Assembly: GCF_016786305.1 (NCBI RefSeq)
Contig: NZ_JADWYV010000017.1
Direction: 5' to 3' (one strand)
DNA length: 64,000 nucleotides
DNA from: Pseudofrankia nepalensis
GTDB lineage: Bacteria > Actinomycetota > Actinomycetes > Frankiales > Frankiaceae
The position numbers and the translations under genes are program-made. Every line of letters begins with the position of its first letter. The first letter of the stretch is position 1. A model generated the notes under the pieces. The model did no database searches, was not told where the DNA came from, and saw only the letters and a program-made list of their open reading frames with translations. Below are positions 1-8,370 of the stretch, in pieces.

Positions 1-137
1 CGCTCGGCGGCCATGTTCGCCACGCCCAGGTCGCGAGCCCGCTTCGCGACCACTCTGGCGAGCTTCTGGTACGACCAGCCCCGCTGGGCACGGACGAGAG
101 TCAGTGGATGCGCGCAGGCTTGGGCGTTCTCTGTCAT
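1..137 (-). CDS. XRE-type helix-turn-helix regulator, N-terminus only (runs off left edge)
   Basis: Reading the minus strand from an ATG at 137 gives 45 residues to the edge of the window: an Ala/Cys-containing start followed by HPLTLVRAQRGWSYQKLARV, which looks like the first helices of an XRE-type DNA-binding domain. The start is well supported: GAGGAGGA lies a few bases upstream of the ATG. Paired palindromes at 371-416 sit in the same upstream region and are candidate operators. Only the N-terminus is present, so total length and C-terminal domain are unknown. The family call rests on the helix-turn-helix-like pattern alone. Confidence 0.6.
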   Translation of the reverse strand, partial: MTENAQACAHPLTLVRAQRGWSYQKLARVVAKRARDLGVANMAAE

Positions 138-579
138 CGCGGTCCTCCTCGGGGCGCGAGCAAGGTGTATGGATCGGATCTGCCTGGCCGTCCGCCGGGC
201 GATTCGGCCATCGTGTGGCCGCGGGCTCGACCGGTTTGGCCGTTTCGCTGGTCGCGGCGTTGTCCCCGCTTGTCGCGCCGGACGCCGGCCCGCCGGGCGC
301 GGCCAATCGTGGTGGCGACCGCCACGCGCCGGCACCGGGCAACAACGGGCGATCTCCCGGTGTCGAATTTCCGGATGTATCCGGCTTCCACGCGGTGGGG
401 AGCCGGATACATCCGGGAAACTCGCGCCGGAAAGATGCGGCGCGTTGGGCGATGTTTGGGCGCGATGTATCGAAAGAATGGATGCGCCTGGACCGTCGGC
501 TCCGGAGACGGAGCATTGGCGTTCCTCGGCCGAGGAGCTGTATCCGTGGTCAGGGCGCGCGACGGACGTGGAACGGCCG
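138..579. other. Intergenic, no gene seen
   Basis: No reading frame here has a ribosome binding site and protein-like composition. The overlapping frames on both strands are the arginine- and proline-rich frames expected by chance at this GC content. The only structured element is the palindrome pair at 371-416. Confidence 0.5.
371..416. promoter_or_regulatory. Two inverted palindromes, candidate operator pair
   Basis: The arm CCGGATGTATCCGGCT at 371-386 is answered by its near-exact reverse complement AGCCGGATACATCCGG at 401-416. Each arm is itself a near-palindrome (CCGGAT-NN-ATCCGG) and the two centres are about 32 bp, or three helical turns, apart. This is the geometry expected for a cooperatively bound repressor. 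The site lies in the 442-base stretch 138-579 that holds no gene, upstream of the XRE-type regulator and downstream of the small zinc-ribbon gene. Confidence 0.55.
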
Positions 580-822
580 TCAGGCGATGTCGAGGGGGAG
601 TAGGAGGGAGGCCACGGCCCGGTGCGTCGGGGCGCACGGACCGCGCGGGTCGCGGCCGTCGTCCCAGCCGTGACCACAGTCGGGACAGCGTCGAGGGATG
701 ACCGTCAGGACACGGGCCATCACGGCGGTCTGCTGGAGTCGGTGCGCGGTGGTCATCGAACTGGCCGCGGCCGCGGTGGCCAGGGCCAGGGCGGCCAGCG
801 CGAGGATGACGGCGGCCAGCAT
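580..822 (-). CDS. Small membrane-anchored zinc-ribbon-like protein (80 aa)
   Basis: This is an 80-residue protein of unknown function. Residues 2-20 (LAAVILALAALALATAAAA) form a single hydrophobic segment, so the protein is probably membrane anchored or exported. A soluble part follows with CPDCGHGWDDGRDPRGPC, a CxxC...C pattern like a small zinc ribbon. A longer frame extends upstream, but the ATG at 822 is preceded by a perfect AAGGAGG five bases away, which fixes the start. It lies 440 bases from the XRE-type regulator on the same strand; whether the two are co-transcribed is unclear. I do not recognise the family. Confidence 0.6.
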   Translation of the reverse strand: MLAAVILALAALALATAAAASSMTTAHRLQQTAVMARVLTVIPRRCPDCGHGWDDGRDPRGPCAPTHRAVASLLLPLDIA

Positions 823-1470
823 GCGTGCCTCCTTGGACAGGGAAGGCGGGGGATCGTGTCCCCCCGCCTTCGCCCGGACCCGTCGTGCGCGCCGAAAGCT
901 TCGGCGGGCCTGATCGCCACTCCGTTGTAGTGATCTGTCTGCGGACAGTACGCCTGTGCAGACGCCTTTGCATATGCAATGCCACACTCGGCCCACGCCT
1001 CTCCGGAGAGGCTCCGGACAAATGATCGCCGTTGGCTGTGCGGTGGATTTCAAACTGATGCACAACTATGCAGGCAGGTGGTCTGCCGATTGATCGGATC
1101 CGGCCTTTCTGGCCCGTCTGCCGCTTGGGTTGTGTCCGGCGTCACATTCCAATGAGGGCGCGACCAATCGGGGCGCGATAATTACGTTCAAGGCGAAAGG
1201 TCCCGGGCGGAAGGTCCTGAGTAGGAAAGCGCCCGCGGCTCGCCGCCCGGCCTGTGCCCGGTGTCGCGGCCGGCCAGGGGATGATCGGTTTCAGTCATTC
1301 GGCGTTCGCGCGTCGCCCGTTCCCGGGCTGATCCCGACGGGGGGGAAAACCAAGAGCGGCATATGGCCCGATATGGAAGTTCAGGTCGGGAGCCCTGGCC
1401 CGGACCGGGCGCTCGTCACCGGCGGGTCGAGGTGGCGGAGGAACCCCCTCCCCGGCCGCCACCGCCGGGT
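823..1470. other. Intergenic, no convincing gene
   Basis: 648 bases without a supported gene. The stretch 940-1080 is locally less GC-rich and contains a perfect 12-bp palindrome TTGCATATGCAA at 968-979, the likely promoter/operator zone of the small gene at 580-822. A plus-strand frame at 1130-1489 has no ribosome binding site and no recognisable motif and was not called. Short GC hairpins near 1400-1465 could end transcription from the CoA-transferase gene. Confidence 0.4.
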
Positions 1471-3999
1471 TCAGACCGGGTGGGGGTAGTCGTCGGGTGG
1501 TGAGCTGACGACGCGGCGGGCGTGGAGCGCGTCGATCGTGGCGGCGTCATAGCCGAGCTCGGTGAGGATCTCGCGGGTGTGCTGGCCGTAGAGGGGGACG
1601 GGGCGGTCCTGGCGGGTCGGGGTGCCGTCGAAGGTCATGAGGTTGCCGAACTGGCGGACGCGGCCGTGGATCGGGTGGGCGTACTCGGTGACGAGGCCGA
1701 GGCGGACGAGGTCCTCGTCGAACAGCAGGGTCTCGCCGTTCCTGGTGTCCGCGGAGATCTCGGCCGGCACGCCGGCCGCGTCGAGCCGGCGTCGCCAGGC
1801 CAGCGCCGCGTCGGCGCGGAACGCCTCGGCGAGCAGGGTGGTGAGCTCGGCGCGGCTCTCGGCCCGCGCCGCCGCCGTCGCGAACCGTGGGTCGGCCGCC
1901 AGGTCGTCGCGGCCGAGCGCCCCGCACAGCGCCGTCCAGTGCTCGGGGCGCGCCGCGGCGAGCTGCAGCCAGCCGTCGCGGGTCTCGTAGAGCCGGTAGA
2001 GCGCGCCGAGGCCGAGCTGCTCGCGGTCGAGCGCCGGCCGGGGTGAAGGGGTGCCGTCGGCGGCGACCCAGGAGTCGGCCGTGTGCAGCATGCTGCCGTG
2101 CAGGATCGACGTCCACACCGACTGGCCCTCGCCGGTGCGGCCGCGGTGGAACAGCGCGACCAGCAGGCCGAGAACCGACGGGATGGCGGCGGAGATGTCA
2201 CCGTGACCGTAGCGGTACCACAGCGGCGGGTTGGCCGCTGGCACCGGGCCTTGCTCCCATTCGATGCCGTTGGCCGCCTGGCCGAGCGGGTCGAGCCCGC
2301 CGAGGTGGGAGTACGGCCCCACCGGCCCGTACATGTACGTGTTGCAGTAGAGGATGTCGGGACGCGCTGCTTTGCAGTGCTCGTAGCCGATGCCGAGCCG
2401 GTCGGCGATGCCCTTCTGCATGTTGTGGTGCACGATGTCGGCGGTCGCCACCAGTCGCAGGGCGATCTCCAGCCCTTCGGGCGTCTTCAGGTCGAGGGCG
2501 ATGTCGCGCTTGCCACGCTGGCAGCCGAGGAACGGGCCGACGTTTTGGTGACGCATGCCGTCGGCGTGGATCGACTCGACCTTGATGACCTCGGCGCCGA
2601 GGTCGGCGAGCAGCATGGGACCGAACGGGCCGGCCAGGAACTGGCCGAAGTCGATGACGCGCAGGCCCGCGAGCGGCCCGCCGGACCCGGCCGGCGAGCC
2701 CCCGCCGTGCGCGGACCAGGAGGTCCGGCCGGCATCGGGGCCGAGATCCCTTTGGTCGAGCTCGGCGCGGCCGAGGGCGGCACGGACGACGGTGTCCTGA
2801 CCGTGGGCGTCCTCACCAGGGGTGTCCCGGCCGAGGGCGCCGAGCACCTCGTCGGTGTGCGCGCCGGCGACCGGGCGCGGCCCGGCGACCGCGGCCGGCG
2901 TCTTCTCCAGGAAGACGACCGGGCCGATCTGGGTCGTGGGACCTGCCTCCGGGTCGACCACCTCGACGACGGAACCGGTCGCCTGTAGCTGAGGATGGCC
3001 GAACCGCTCGTGAGGCGGCCAGATCGGCTCCGCGTTGCGGCCGGCGGCGTGCAGCTCGTCGATCAGCTCGGCGCGGTCGCGGGTAGCGAACGCCGCCGCC
3101 TTCTTGGCCTCGTGCGCGGCCCGTTGCGCGGGCGGCATCGTGAAGAGGACGGCCGGAGCGACGTCCTCGATGCCGAGGATTTCGCCCTCGGTCCGGGTGG
3201 GCTTCCCGCCGGTCACCATCGCGGCGTGGATCCACTCGCCGTTCGCGCACTCGTAGATCCCGGCCTGGTGGATGGAGGGAAACGTGTTCGGCAGGCCGTG
3301 CTGGCCGGTGTCGGTCCAGTTCCAGTTCTGGGTGGTCAGCGTCATCGCCCCCTGCAGCAGGGACACCTCGACCCGCTGGCCCCGGCCGGTGCGCTCCCGG
3401 GCCACGATGGCCCCCATGATCGCGACGGGGACCAGGTACGCGGCGCCGAGGCTCGCCACCGGGCTGTGCTGGAACACCGGCCCCGGCCGCCAGCTCGGGA
3501 CCTCCCAGTGCAGCCCGGCGCGCGCCGAGACCAGCGCGTCGTAGCCGGCGCGGCCCGCGAACCGGCTGCCGGTCGGCCAGGCGGGCACCGAGCAGTAGAC
3601 GAGCCGGGGGAACTCGTCGCGCAGCGCCGCGTGGTCGAGGCCGAGCCGGGTCATCGTGCCCGCGGCGAACGCCTCGACCAGTACGTCCGCCGTGGCCAGG
3701 AGCTCGCGGAACCGGCGCGCGCCGTCGGGGTCCTTCAGGTCGAGGGTGACCGAGCGCCGGCTGCGGTCGTAGACGACCGACGCGGGCAGGGCCCGACCCG
3801 GCCGGCCGCCCGGCGGCTCGACCTTGATCACGTCGGCACCGTGCTCGGCGAGCTGCAGCACGCCGAGCGGCCCGGCGATCCCGCCGGTCAGGTCCAGGAC
3901 GCGGATGCCGTCGAGGGCCCGCGCAGATGGGCCGCCCCCGGCCGCGGCGGACTGCGCGCCGGGCGTGAACCGCCCGGTAGACGCTAAGTCGGGCTCCAC
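1471..3999 (-). CDS. Double-domain CaiB/BaiF (family III) CoA-transferase, one half lacking the catalytic Asp
   Basis: About 842 residues, twice the usual ~400 of family III CoA-transferases, which move CoA between acyl groups through an aspartyl-CoA intermediate. Half 1 starts at GIRVLDLTGGIAGPLG and half 2 at LAGLRVIDFGQFLAGPFG, joined by a Gly/Ala-rich linker. Half 2 keeps the catalytic Asp (Asp601, YGHGDIS, 21 residues before the TGxG loop). Half 1 has Ser183 at the aligned place (VASLGAAY), so it is probably structural or substrate-binding only. The frame stays open to an ATG at 4125. I prefer the GTG at 3999 because an operator-like palindrome lies at 4055-4070 inside the extension and AAGGGTGGG precedes the GTG. 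It follows another double CaiB gene on the same strand. Confidence 0.8.
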   Translation of the reverse strand: MEPDLASTGRFTPGAQSAAAGGGPSARALDGIRVLDLTGGIAGPLGVLQLAEHGADVIKVEPPGGRPGRALPASVVYDRSRRSVTLDLKDPDGARRFRELLATADVLVEAFAAGTMTRLGLDHAALRDEFPRLVYCSVPAWPTGSRFAGRAGYDALVSARAGLHWEVPSWRPGPVFQHSPVASLGAAYLVPVAIMGAIVARERTGRGQRVEVSLLQGAMTLTTQNWNWTDTGQHGLPNTFPSIHQAGIYECANGEWIHAAMVTGGKPTRTEGEILGIEDVAPAVLFTMPPAQRAAHEAKKAAAFATRDRAELIDELHAAGRNAEPIWPPHERFGHPQLQATGSVVEVVDPEAGPTTQIGPVVFLEKTPAAVAGPRPVAGAHTDEVLGALGRDTPGEDAHGQDTVVRAALGRAELDQRDLGPDAGRTSWSAHGGGSPAGSGGPLAGLRVIDFGQFLAGPFGPMLLADLGAEVIKVESIHADGMRHQNVGPFLGCQRGKRDIALDLKTPEGLEIALRLVATADIVHHNMQKGIADRLGIGYEHCKAARPDILYCNTYMYGPVGPYSHLGGLDPLGQAANGIEWEQGPVPAANPPLWYRYGHGDISAAIPSVLGLLVALFHRGRTGEGQSVWTSILHGSMLHTADSWVAADGTPSPRPALDREQLGLGALYRLYETRDGWLQLAAARPEHWTALCGALGRDDLAADPRFATAAARAESRAELTTLLAEAFRADAALAWRRRLDAAGVPAEISADTRNGETLLFDEDLVRLGLVTEYAHPIHGRVRQFGNLMTFDGTPTRQDRPVPLYGQHTREILTELGYDAATIDALHARRVVSSPPDDYPHPV

Positions 4000-4054
4000 C
4001 TCGATCGACCCACCCTTCGGCTCGGCCTCGCCGATTTCGCGGCAGTCTCGCGAC

Positions 4055-4070
4055 GTGAATACTAGATTCG
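4055..4070. promoter_or_regulatory. Operator-like palindrome upstream of the double CoA-transferase gene
   Basis: GTGAATACTAGATTCG contains the near-perfect palindrome GAATMTAGKATTC. It lies in the 283-base gap between the two double CoA-transferase genes and resembles, loosely, the GAGAAT...TTC motif found at 44747, 48553 and 58433. Membership of that group is tentative. Confidence 0.35.
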
Positions 4071-4282
4071 GCTGCCCGCGAGCCGCCAGCGATGGCCTCC
4101 CGCGCGCGCCGGCCGGCGCGGCCACTCAGGCGGGGCCGAGCACCTCGTCGGCCCAGGCGGTCAGGAGCGGCGCCAGGAGGGGCCAGCGGACGAAGATGCC
4201 GCGACGGTCAGCCCGTTGACCTTCGCCCGCGCCATGCGGCCCTCCTTCAGGTACGAGTGCCCCGCGCGCCGGGCGCAACGCC

Positions 4283-6682
4283 TCAGACGGTGGCCGTCGC
4301 CGGTTGGGGTTCGGCCGGGATGGCGCCGTCAGCGGCCAGCGACGCCCGCGCACGGTCGTCGAACCCGAGGGCGGCCAGGACCTCGGCGGTGTGCTCGCCG
4401 AGGCCTGGGATCGCGCGCCGCGCGCCCGGGGCGGGTTCCGGCCCGAACCGGAGGGGGAAGCCCGGCTGGTCGAGCCGGCCGCGCGCGCCCCAGTCGTAGG
4501 AGGCGACGCGGCCGAGCTGGCGGCTCACCGGATCGTCGACGAGCCGGGCCACGAAGCCGGTCCGGTCGACCTCGGCGACGGGCTCGACCGGCACCCCGGC
4601 CGCCCGCAGCCGGGTCACCCACGAGTCGGCGTCGTCGGTCCGGAACGCGGCCGAGAGCAGGTCCTCGGCCGGCTGGTGGGCGCCGGAGCGGTCGGTGCGC
4701 GGCGGGGGCGGCGCCTCCGGAAGGCCAGGCGCGTCGACGACCGCCCGCAGCCGGTCCCAGGCCACCGCGTCGGGAACGGCGAGCGCGAACCAGGCACCGT
4801 CGCCGGCCTGGTAGATCCGGTAGGCCGCCCCGTAGCCGGTCTGCTCGTCGTCGAGCACGGGGCCCGCGACCAGTGTGTCCCCGGCGACGAACGCGCCGGA
4901 CTTCAGCAGCAGCGCCGTACCGAGCAGCGAGGTGGCGACCGACTGGCCGGCGCCGCCGGCGACGCGCCTCGCGTACAGGCCGGCGAGCACCGCGCAGGCC
5001 GACACCCAGCCGCTGGCGACGTCGATCGCCCCCCACACCAGGAACGTCGGCGGTCGCCGTGCGCCGCCCTGGGCGGCCTCGACGCCGGACAGCGCCTGCA
5101 TGAGGTGGTCGTTGGCGGCGAGCTTCGCGCGCGGACCGGTGGCGCCGAAGCCGCTGGCGTGGCTGTAGACGACCCGCGGGTTGGCGGCGCGCACGGTCGG
5201 CTCGCCGTAGCCGAGCCGCTCGGCCAGCCCCACCCGGGAGTTGTGGTGGACGACGTCGCTCCAGCGGAACAGGGCGTCCAGCACCCGCGCCGCGCCGGGC
5301 GCCTTCAGGTCGACGGCGACCGCGCGCTTGCCGCGCTGGCCGGCGGCGAACATCGGCTCCATCGACCGGTGCACGTCGCCGGAGCGTGGCTCGACCTTGA
5401 CCACGTCGGCGCCGAGTTCGGCCAGCACGAGCGGGGTGATCGGCCCGGCGAGGTAGGCCGACAGGTCGAGCACCCGGACCCCGGTCAGCAGGCGGCCCGG
5501 CGTGGCCGGCCCGCCCGGTCCTCGCGGCGCGGTCGTCGTCGGCGGTTCCGCCGTCAGCGCGGGGTTCGGCGCGGAGTTCGGTGCCGGGTCCGGCACGGGG
5601 GTGACCACGCCGATCCGGCCGAGCGCCGTGACCCGGCCGTACCGAGGGTCGTCGTACTCGACGGACAGGCCCGTCTGGCGGACGTGGTCGTCCAGCAACG
5701 CCTCCCCGGGCCGCAGCACCGGTTCGCAGCGAAACGGCGCGCCGGCGAGCTCGGCGAGCCAGTGGGCACGGTCCTGGGTCGCGAACCGCGCCGCCCACCG
5801 GGCGCTGCGCTCGGCCATGGCACCGGTGAACATGTCGTCGTTGTAGCCCTTTGGGCTCGGCGGGTCGCCCATGCGCTCGAGAAACGCCTCGTAGGCGCCC
5901 TTGGCGCCGAACCACAGCTGCACGTACTCGCCGTCGGCGCACCGGTAGGCCAGGCTCTCCGAGGGGCCCTGCTCCTTCCAGAGCAGGGTCGTCGACGGCG
6001 ACATGTTCTCCACCCGACCGATGATCATCGGAAGGATGGCCTGCAGGCCGTCGGCGAGCGACGTCTCCGCCCAGCCGCCGCGCCCGGTCGCCGCCCGCTC
6101 GTAGAGCAGGGCCAGCGCTCCGGCCGTCGCGGCGAGCCCGGCGCCGGCGGCCGCCACCGTCAGGTCGGCGAACTTCGGGCCCGTCCGGTGGCCGCGGATC
6201 TGGGTCAGCAGGCCGACGCGGGCCGCGAGCAGCAGTTCCAGGTCGGGCAGGTCGCCGAGCGCCGTGACACTCGGGCGGATCCGGACGGCGACCAGCCGCG
6301 GGTTGGCGCGCAGGAGGTCCGCGCAGCCGATCCCGCGCCGCTCGATCGACTCCTCGGGCCCGGCCAGGAACACCACGTCCGCCGCGTGGGCGAGCGTCGC
6401 GACGGTGGCCGGCGCGTCGTCACCGGTCTCGTCGACCTCGACGATCTCCTTGCCGCGGTCCCAGACCCGGCCGAACTCGACCCCGGCGTCCAGTGCCGAA
6501 CGCCTCGCGGAGCAGACCCGGCGCACCTTGGCGCCGAAGTCGCGCAGCAGCGCGCCGGGCAGGCTCGCCGCCAGCCCGGCGCCGACCGCGCTGATCCCGA
6601 ACGCCACCTCGACGACGCGCAGCCCGGCGAGCGGCTCGCCGGGCCCGGTCGCGTCGGTGGCGGAGGGGGCAGGCGCCGTCAC
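4283..6682 (-). CDS. Double-domain CaiB/BaiF CoA-transferase, degenerate first half
   Basis: 799 residues in two CaiB/BaiF-type halves. Half 1 (about 20-380) begins LAGLRVVEVAFGISAVGAG and is divergent: the nucleotide-binding start is altered and Ala-rich sequence replaces the Asp motif (VAAAGAGLAATAGALALLYERAATGRG). Half 2 (about 405-790) begins TGVRVLDLSAYLAGPITPLVLAELGAD and keeps Asp554 in WGAIDVASGW. The frame continues open upstream, but a GTG at 6682 overlaps the TGA of the preceding gene (GTGA), so the two are translationally coupled. The composition repeats that of the gene at 1471-3999, one dead and one live half. Substrate unknown. Confidence 0.8.
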   Translation of the reverse strand: MTAPAPSATDATGPGEPLAGLRVVEVAFGISAVGAGLAASLPGALLRDFGAKVRRVCSARRSALDAGVEFGRVWDRGKEIVEVDETGDDAPATVATLAHAADVVFLAGPEESIERRGIGCADLLRANPRLVAVRIRPSVTALGDLPDLELLLAARVGLLTQIRGHRTGPKFADLTVAAAGAGLAATAGALALLYERAATGRGGWAETSLADGLQAILPMIIGRVENMSPSTTLLWKEQGPSESLAYRCADGEYVQLWFGAKGAYEAFLERMGDPPSPKGYNDDMFTGAMAERSARWAARFATQDRAHWLAELAGAPFRCEPVLRPGEALLDDHVRQTGLSVEYDDPRYGRVTALGRIGVVTPVPDPAPNSAPNPALTAEPPTTTAPRGPGGPATPGRLLTGVRVLDLSAYLAGPITPLVLAELGADVVKVEPRSGDVHRSMEPMFAAGQRGKRAVAVDLKAPGAARVLDALFRWSDVVHHNSRVGLAERLGYGEPTVRAANPRVVYSHASGFGATGPRAKLAANDHLMQALSGVEAAQGGARRPPTFLVWGAIDVASGWVSACAVLAGLYARRVAGGAGQSVATSLLGTALLLKSGAFVAGDTLVAGPVLDDEQTGYGAAYRIYQAGDGAWFALAVPDAVAWDRLRAVVDAPGLPEAPPPPRTDRSGAHQPAEDLLSAAFRTDDADSWVTRLRAAGVPVEPVAEVDRTGFVARLVDDPVSRQLGRVASYDWGARGRLDQPGFPLRFGPEPAPGARRAIPGLGEHTAEVLAALGFDDRARASLAADGAIPAEPQPATATV

Positions 6683-7893
6683 GCCACGACCCCGCGGACC
6701 TTGAGGTCCATGATGGTGTCCCAGTCGAGGCCGAGCTCGGTGGCGAGGATGTCGTCGCCGTGCTCGTTGAACTCCGGGCCGCGCGTGGGCGTCGACGGCG
6801 CGTCGTCGAACTGGACCGGGGACGCGGCGAGCCTGAAGGCGACGCCGGCGGCGGTCTCGCACTCCTGGACGTAGCCGTTGGCGACGGCCTGCGGGTCGGC
6901 GGCGGCGTCCAGCGTGTGCTGGACCACCGTCCACTGGCCGCTGAAGCCGGCGAGCCGCTCCCGCCACTCGGCCAGCGGCGCGGAGGCGAAGATCTCGCGC
7001 AGGACCGCGGCCGCCTCGGCGCTGTGCGCCATCAGGGTGTTGTGGTCGGCGAAGCGCGGGTCGCTCGCCAGGTCGGGCCGCTCGAGGGTCGCCGCCAGCA
7101 GCGGCCAGTACTTGCCGGCCTGCAGGCAGGAGAACGCGAGCCAGCGGCCGTCCTTGGTCAGGTAGTTCTGCACGAGCGGGTTGAGCCGCTCCAGCGGCGC
7201 GGGCTCCATCGGGACGCCCATCTGCAGCGACAGTGACAGGGCCTGGCCGACCGCCCACAGCCCGGTGCCGAACAGCGACACGTCGACGACGGGCGTCTCG
7301 CCGGTCCGCTCCCGGTGGAACAGCGCGCCCATGATCCCGCCGGCGATCGTCATCGCGCCGATCGAGTCGCCGTAGCCGGGCGCCGGCGGGCCGACCACGT
7401 GGCCGTACTCCGGCCGGCTGACGGTGTGCGCCATCGCGGCCCGGGACCAGAACGCGAGGAAGTCGTAGGAGCCGCGGTCGGCCTCCGGGCCGCGCTCGCC
7501 CTGGCCGGTGCCGCGCACATAGATGATCTTTGGGTTGTGGGCGCGGATGTCGTCCACGGTGATCTTCAGCTTCTCGCGGACGCTGGGCAGCTTGTTCGTC
7601 AGGAAGACGTCCGCGGTCTTGGTGAGCCGGTAGAGAAGCTCTAACCCGTCGGCGGTGGTGAGGTCGAGCGCCAGACTGCGCTTGCCGCGGTTCGAATGCT
7701 CGAACAGCACGTTGACTCCGCCAGTCACGGGCACCGTCCCCGAGGACGCCAGGCCCCGCATCGCGTCGCCGCGCTCGACGTGCTCGATCTTGATGACGTC
7801 GGCGCCCCAGTCGGCCAGCAGCGCCGACGCGGCGGGCACGAACGTATGCTCGGCCACCTCCAGGACGCGGACGCCCTGCATCACGGCGGTCAT
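6679..7893 (-). CDS. CaiB/BaiF family CoA-transferase
   Basis: 404 residues, the normal single-domain length. It starts GVRVLEVAEHTFVPAASALLADWGADVIKIEHVERGD, the nucleotide/CoA-binding opening of the family, and carries the catalytic Asp in GYGDSIGAMTIAGGIMGALFHRERTG. The ATG at 7893 has GGAGGAAC just upstream. It is the first gene of a three-gene minus-strand operon: its stop overlaps the start of the next double CoA-transferase. It is paralogous to the gene at 46356-47570 (both have VLEVA...VP and a conserved GNRGK/SNRGKRSLALDL segment). It probably activates or transfers CoA to a pathway acid. Confidence 0.88.
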   Translation of the reverse strand: MTAVMQGVRVLEVAEHTFVPAASALLADWGADVIKIEHVERGDAMRGLASSGTVPVTGGVNVLFEHSNRGKRSLALDLTTADGLELLYRLTKTADVFLTNKLPSVREKLKITVDDIRAHNPKIIYVRGTGQGERGPEADRGSYDFLAFWSRAAMAHTVSRPEYGHVVGPPAPGYGDSIGAMTIAGGIMGALFHRERTGETPVVDVSLFGTGLWAVGQALSLSLQMGVPMEPAPLERLNPLVQNYLTKDGRWLAFSCLQAGKYWPLLAATLERPDLASDPRFADHNTLMAHSAEAAAVLREIFASAPLAEWRERLAGFSGQWTVVQHTLDAAADPQAVANGYVQECETAAGVAFRLAASPVQFDDAPSTPTRGPEFNEHGDDILATELGLDWDTIMDLKVRGVVA

Positions 7894-8034
7894 TCGGTTC
7901 CTCCAACCTGGTGTCGGCCCCCGGCCACCTGGCCCCGGCCGATTCGACCTCGCCGTCTCATTGACGCGACCCGACCCGCCCGCGGGCAAGAGAACCGAGG
8001 TCACGGCCGTCGTCGCCCGTTCGGCGAGCCTAGC

Positions 8035-8056
8035 AATAAGTGAATGTTCGTTTATT
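8035..8056. promoter_or_regulatory. 22-bp TetR-type operator candidate
   Basis: The arms AATAAGTGAA (8035-8044) and TTCGTTTATT (8047-8056) are inverted repeats matching at 8 of 10 positions. They lie in the AT-richer part of the divergent gap between the CoA-transferase operon (start 7893) and the acyl-CoA ligase (start 8371). The inner GTGAATGTTCGT resembles the sites at 30395 and 42923. Confidence 0.5.
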
Positions 8057-8259
8057 AGCTCTGGTGACTTCCGCCGGCCGCGGCCTGGGCACGTAACGTG
8101 CCAGGCCGGGAGCCGGCGGTGCCACCGGGTGAGGAGCCGGCCGCGGACGCGCCGCCGGGAGCCGCCGCGCCGCCGCGGCGGGCAGCGTCGGTGGGGCGAG
8201 CCGTGCTGGCGGGGCGGCGAGGTCGGCGGGCAATCGGTTGACCGGGTCGCGCTGACCTT

Positions 8260-8271
8260 GGAAGCATTCAC
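8260..8271 (-). promoter_or_regulatory. Second GTGAATG-type half-palindrome in the divergent gap
   Basis: On the minus strand this reads GTGAATGCTTCC, a weaker version of the 12-bp GTGARYGYTCAC site. It lies 220 bp from the 22-bp site at 8035, next to a tandem repeat and 100 bp from the ligase start. Confidence 0.3.
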
Positions 8272-8272
8272 T

Positions 8273-8314
8273 TCATAGAGGGTGCGACGCAAGTCATAGA
8301 GGACGCGACGCGAG
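8273..8314. repeat. 21-bp tandem direct repeat (2 copies)
   Basis: Two adjacent 21-bp units (8273-8293 and 8294-8314), both beginning TCATAGAGG and continuing with GCGACGC, differ at only a few positions. The period is exactly two helical turns, so a protein could bind both copies on one face. It lies about 60 bp upstream of the ligase start. The rest of the gap 7894-8370 holds no gene. Confidence 0.5.
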
Positions 8315-8370
8315 GCACCGCTCGTGCCTGTCGCGTCACGTCCCGCCCGAGGTCGCTGGAGGGAAGTGGC

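Noticed and set aside
134..1063. Long minus-strand frame across 134-1063
   Set aside because: Composition is low-complexity and it runs over the small zinc-ribbon gene and the paired palindromes in a different frame.
1130..1489. 119-codon plus-strand frame
   Set aside because: No ribosome binding site, no recognisable motif and it ends inside the CoA-transferase gene.
4304..6874. 856-codon open frame on the plus strand opposite the double CoA-transferase
   Set aside because: Antisense to a gene with clear family motifs; Arg/Gly/Val-rich composition and no motif of its own. GC-rich coding DNA commonly leaves such frames open.
6683..7906. 408-codon upstream extension of the double CoA-transferase
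   Set aside because: It overlaps the preceding CoA-transferase in another frame and is Arg/Pro-rich. The GTGA overlap at 6679-6682 gives a natural start.
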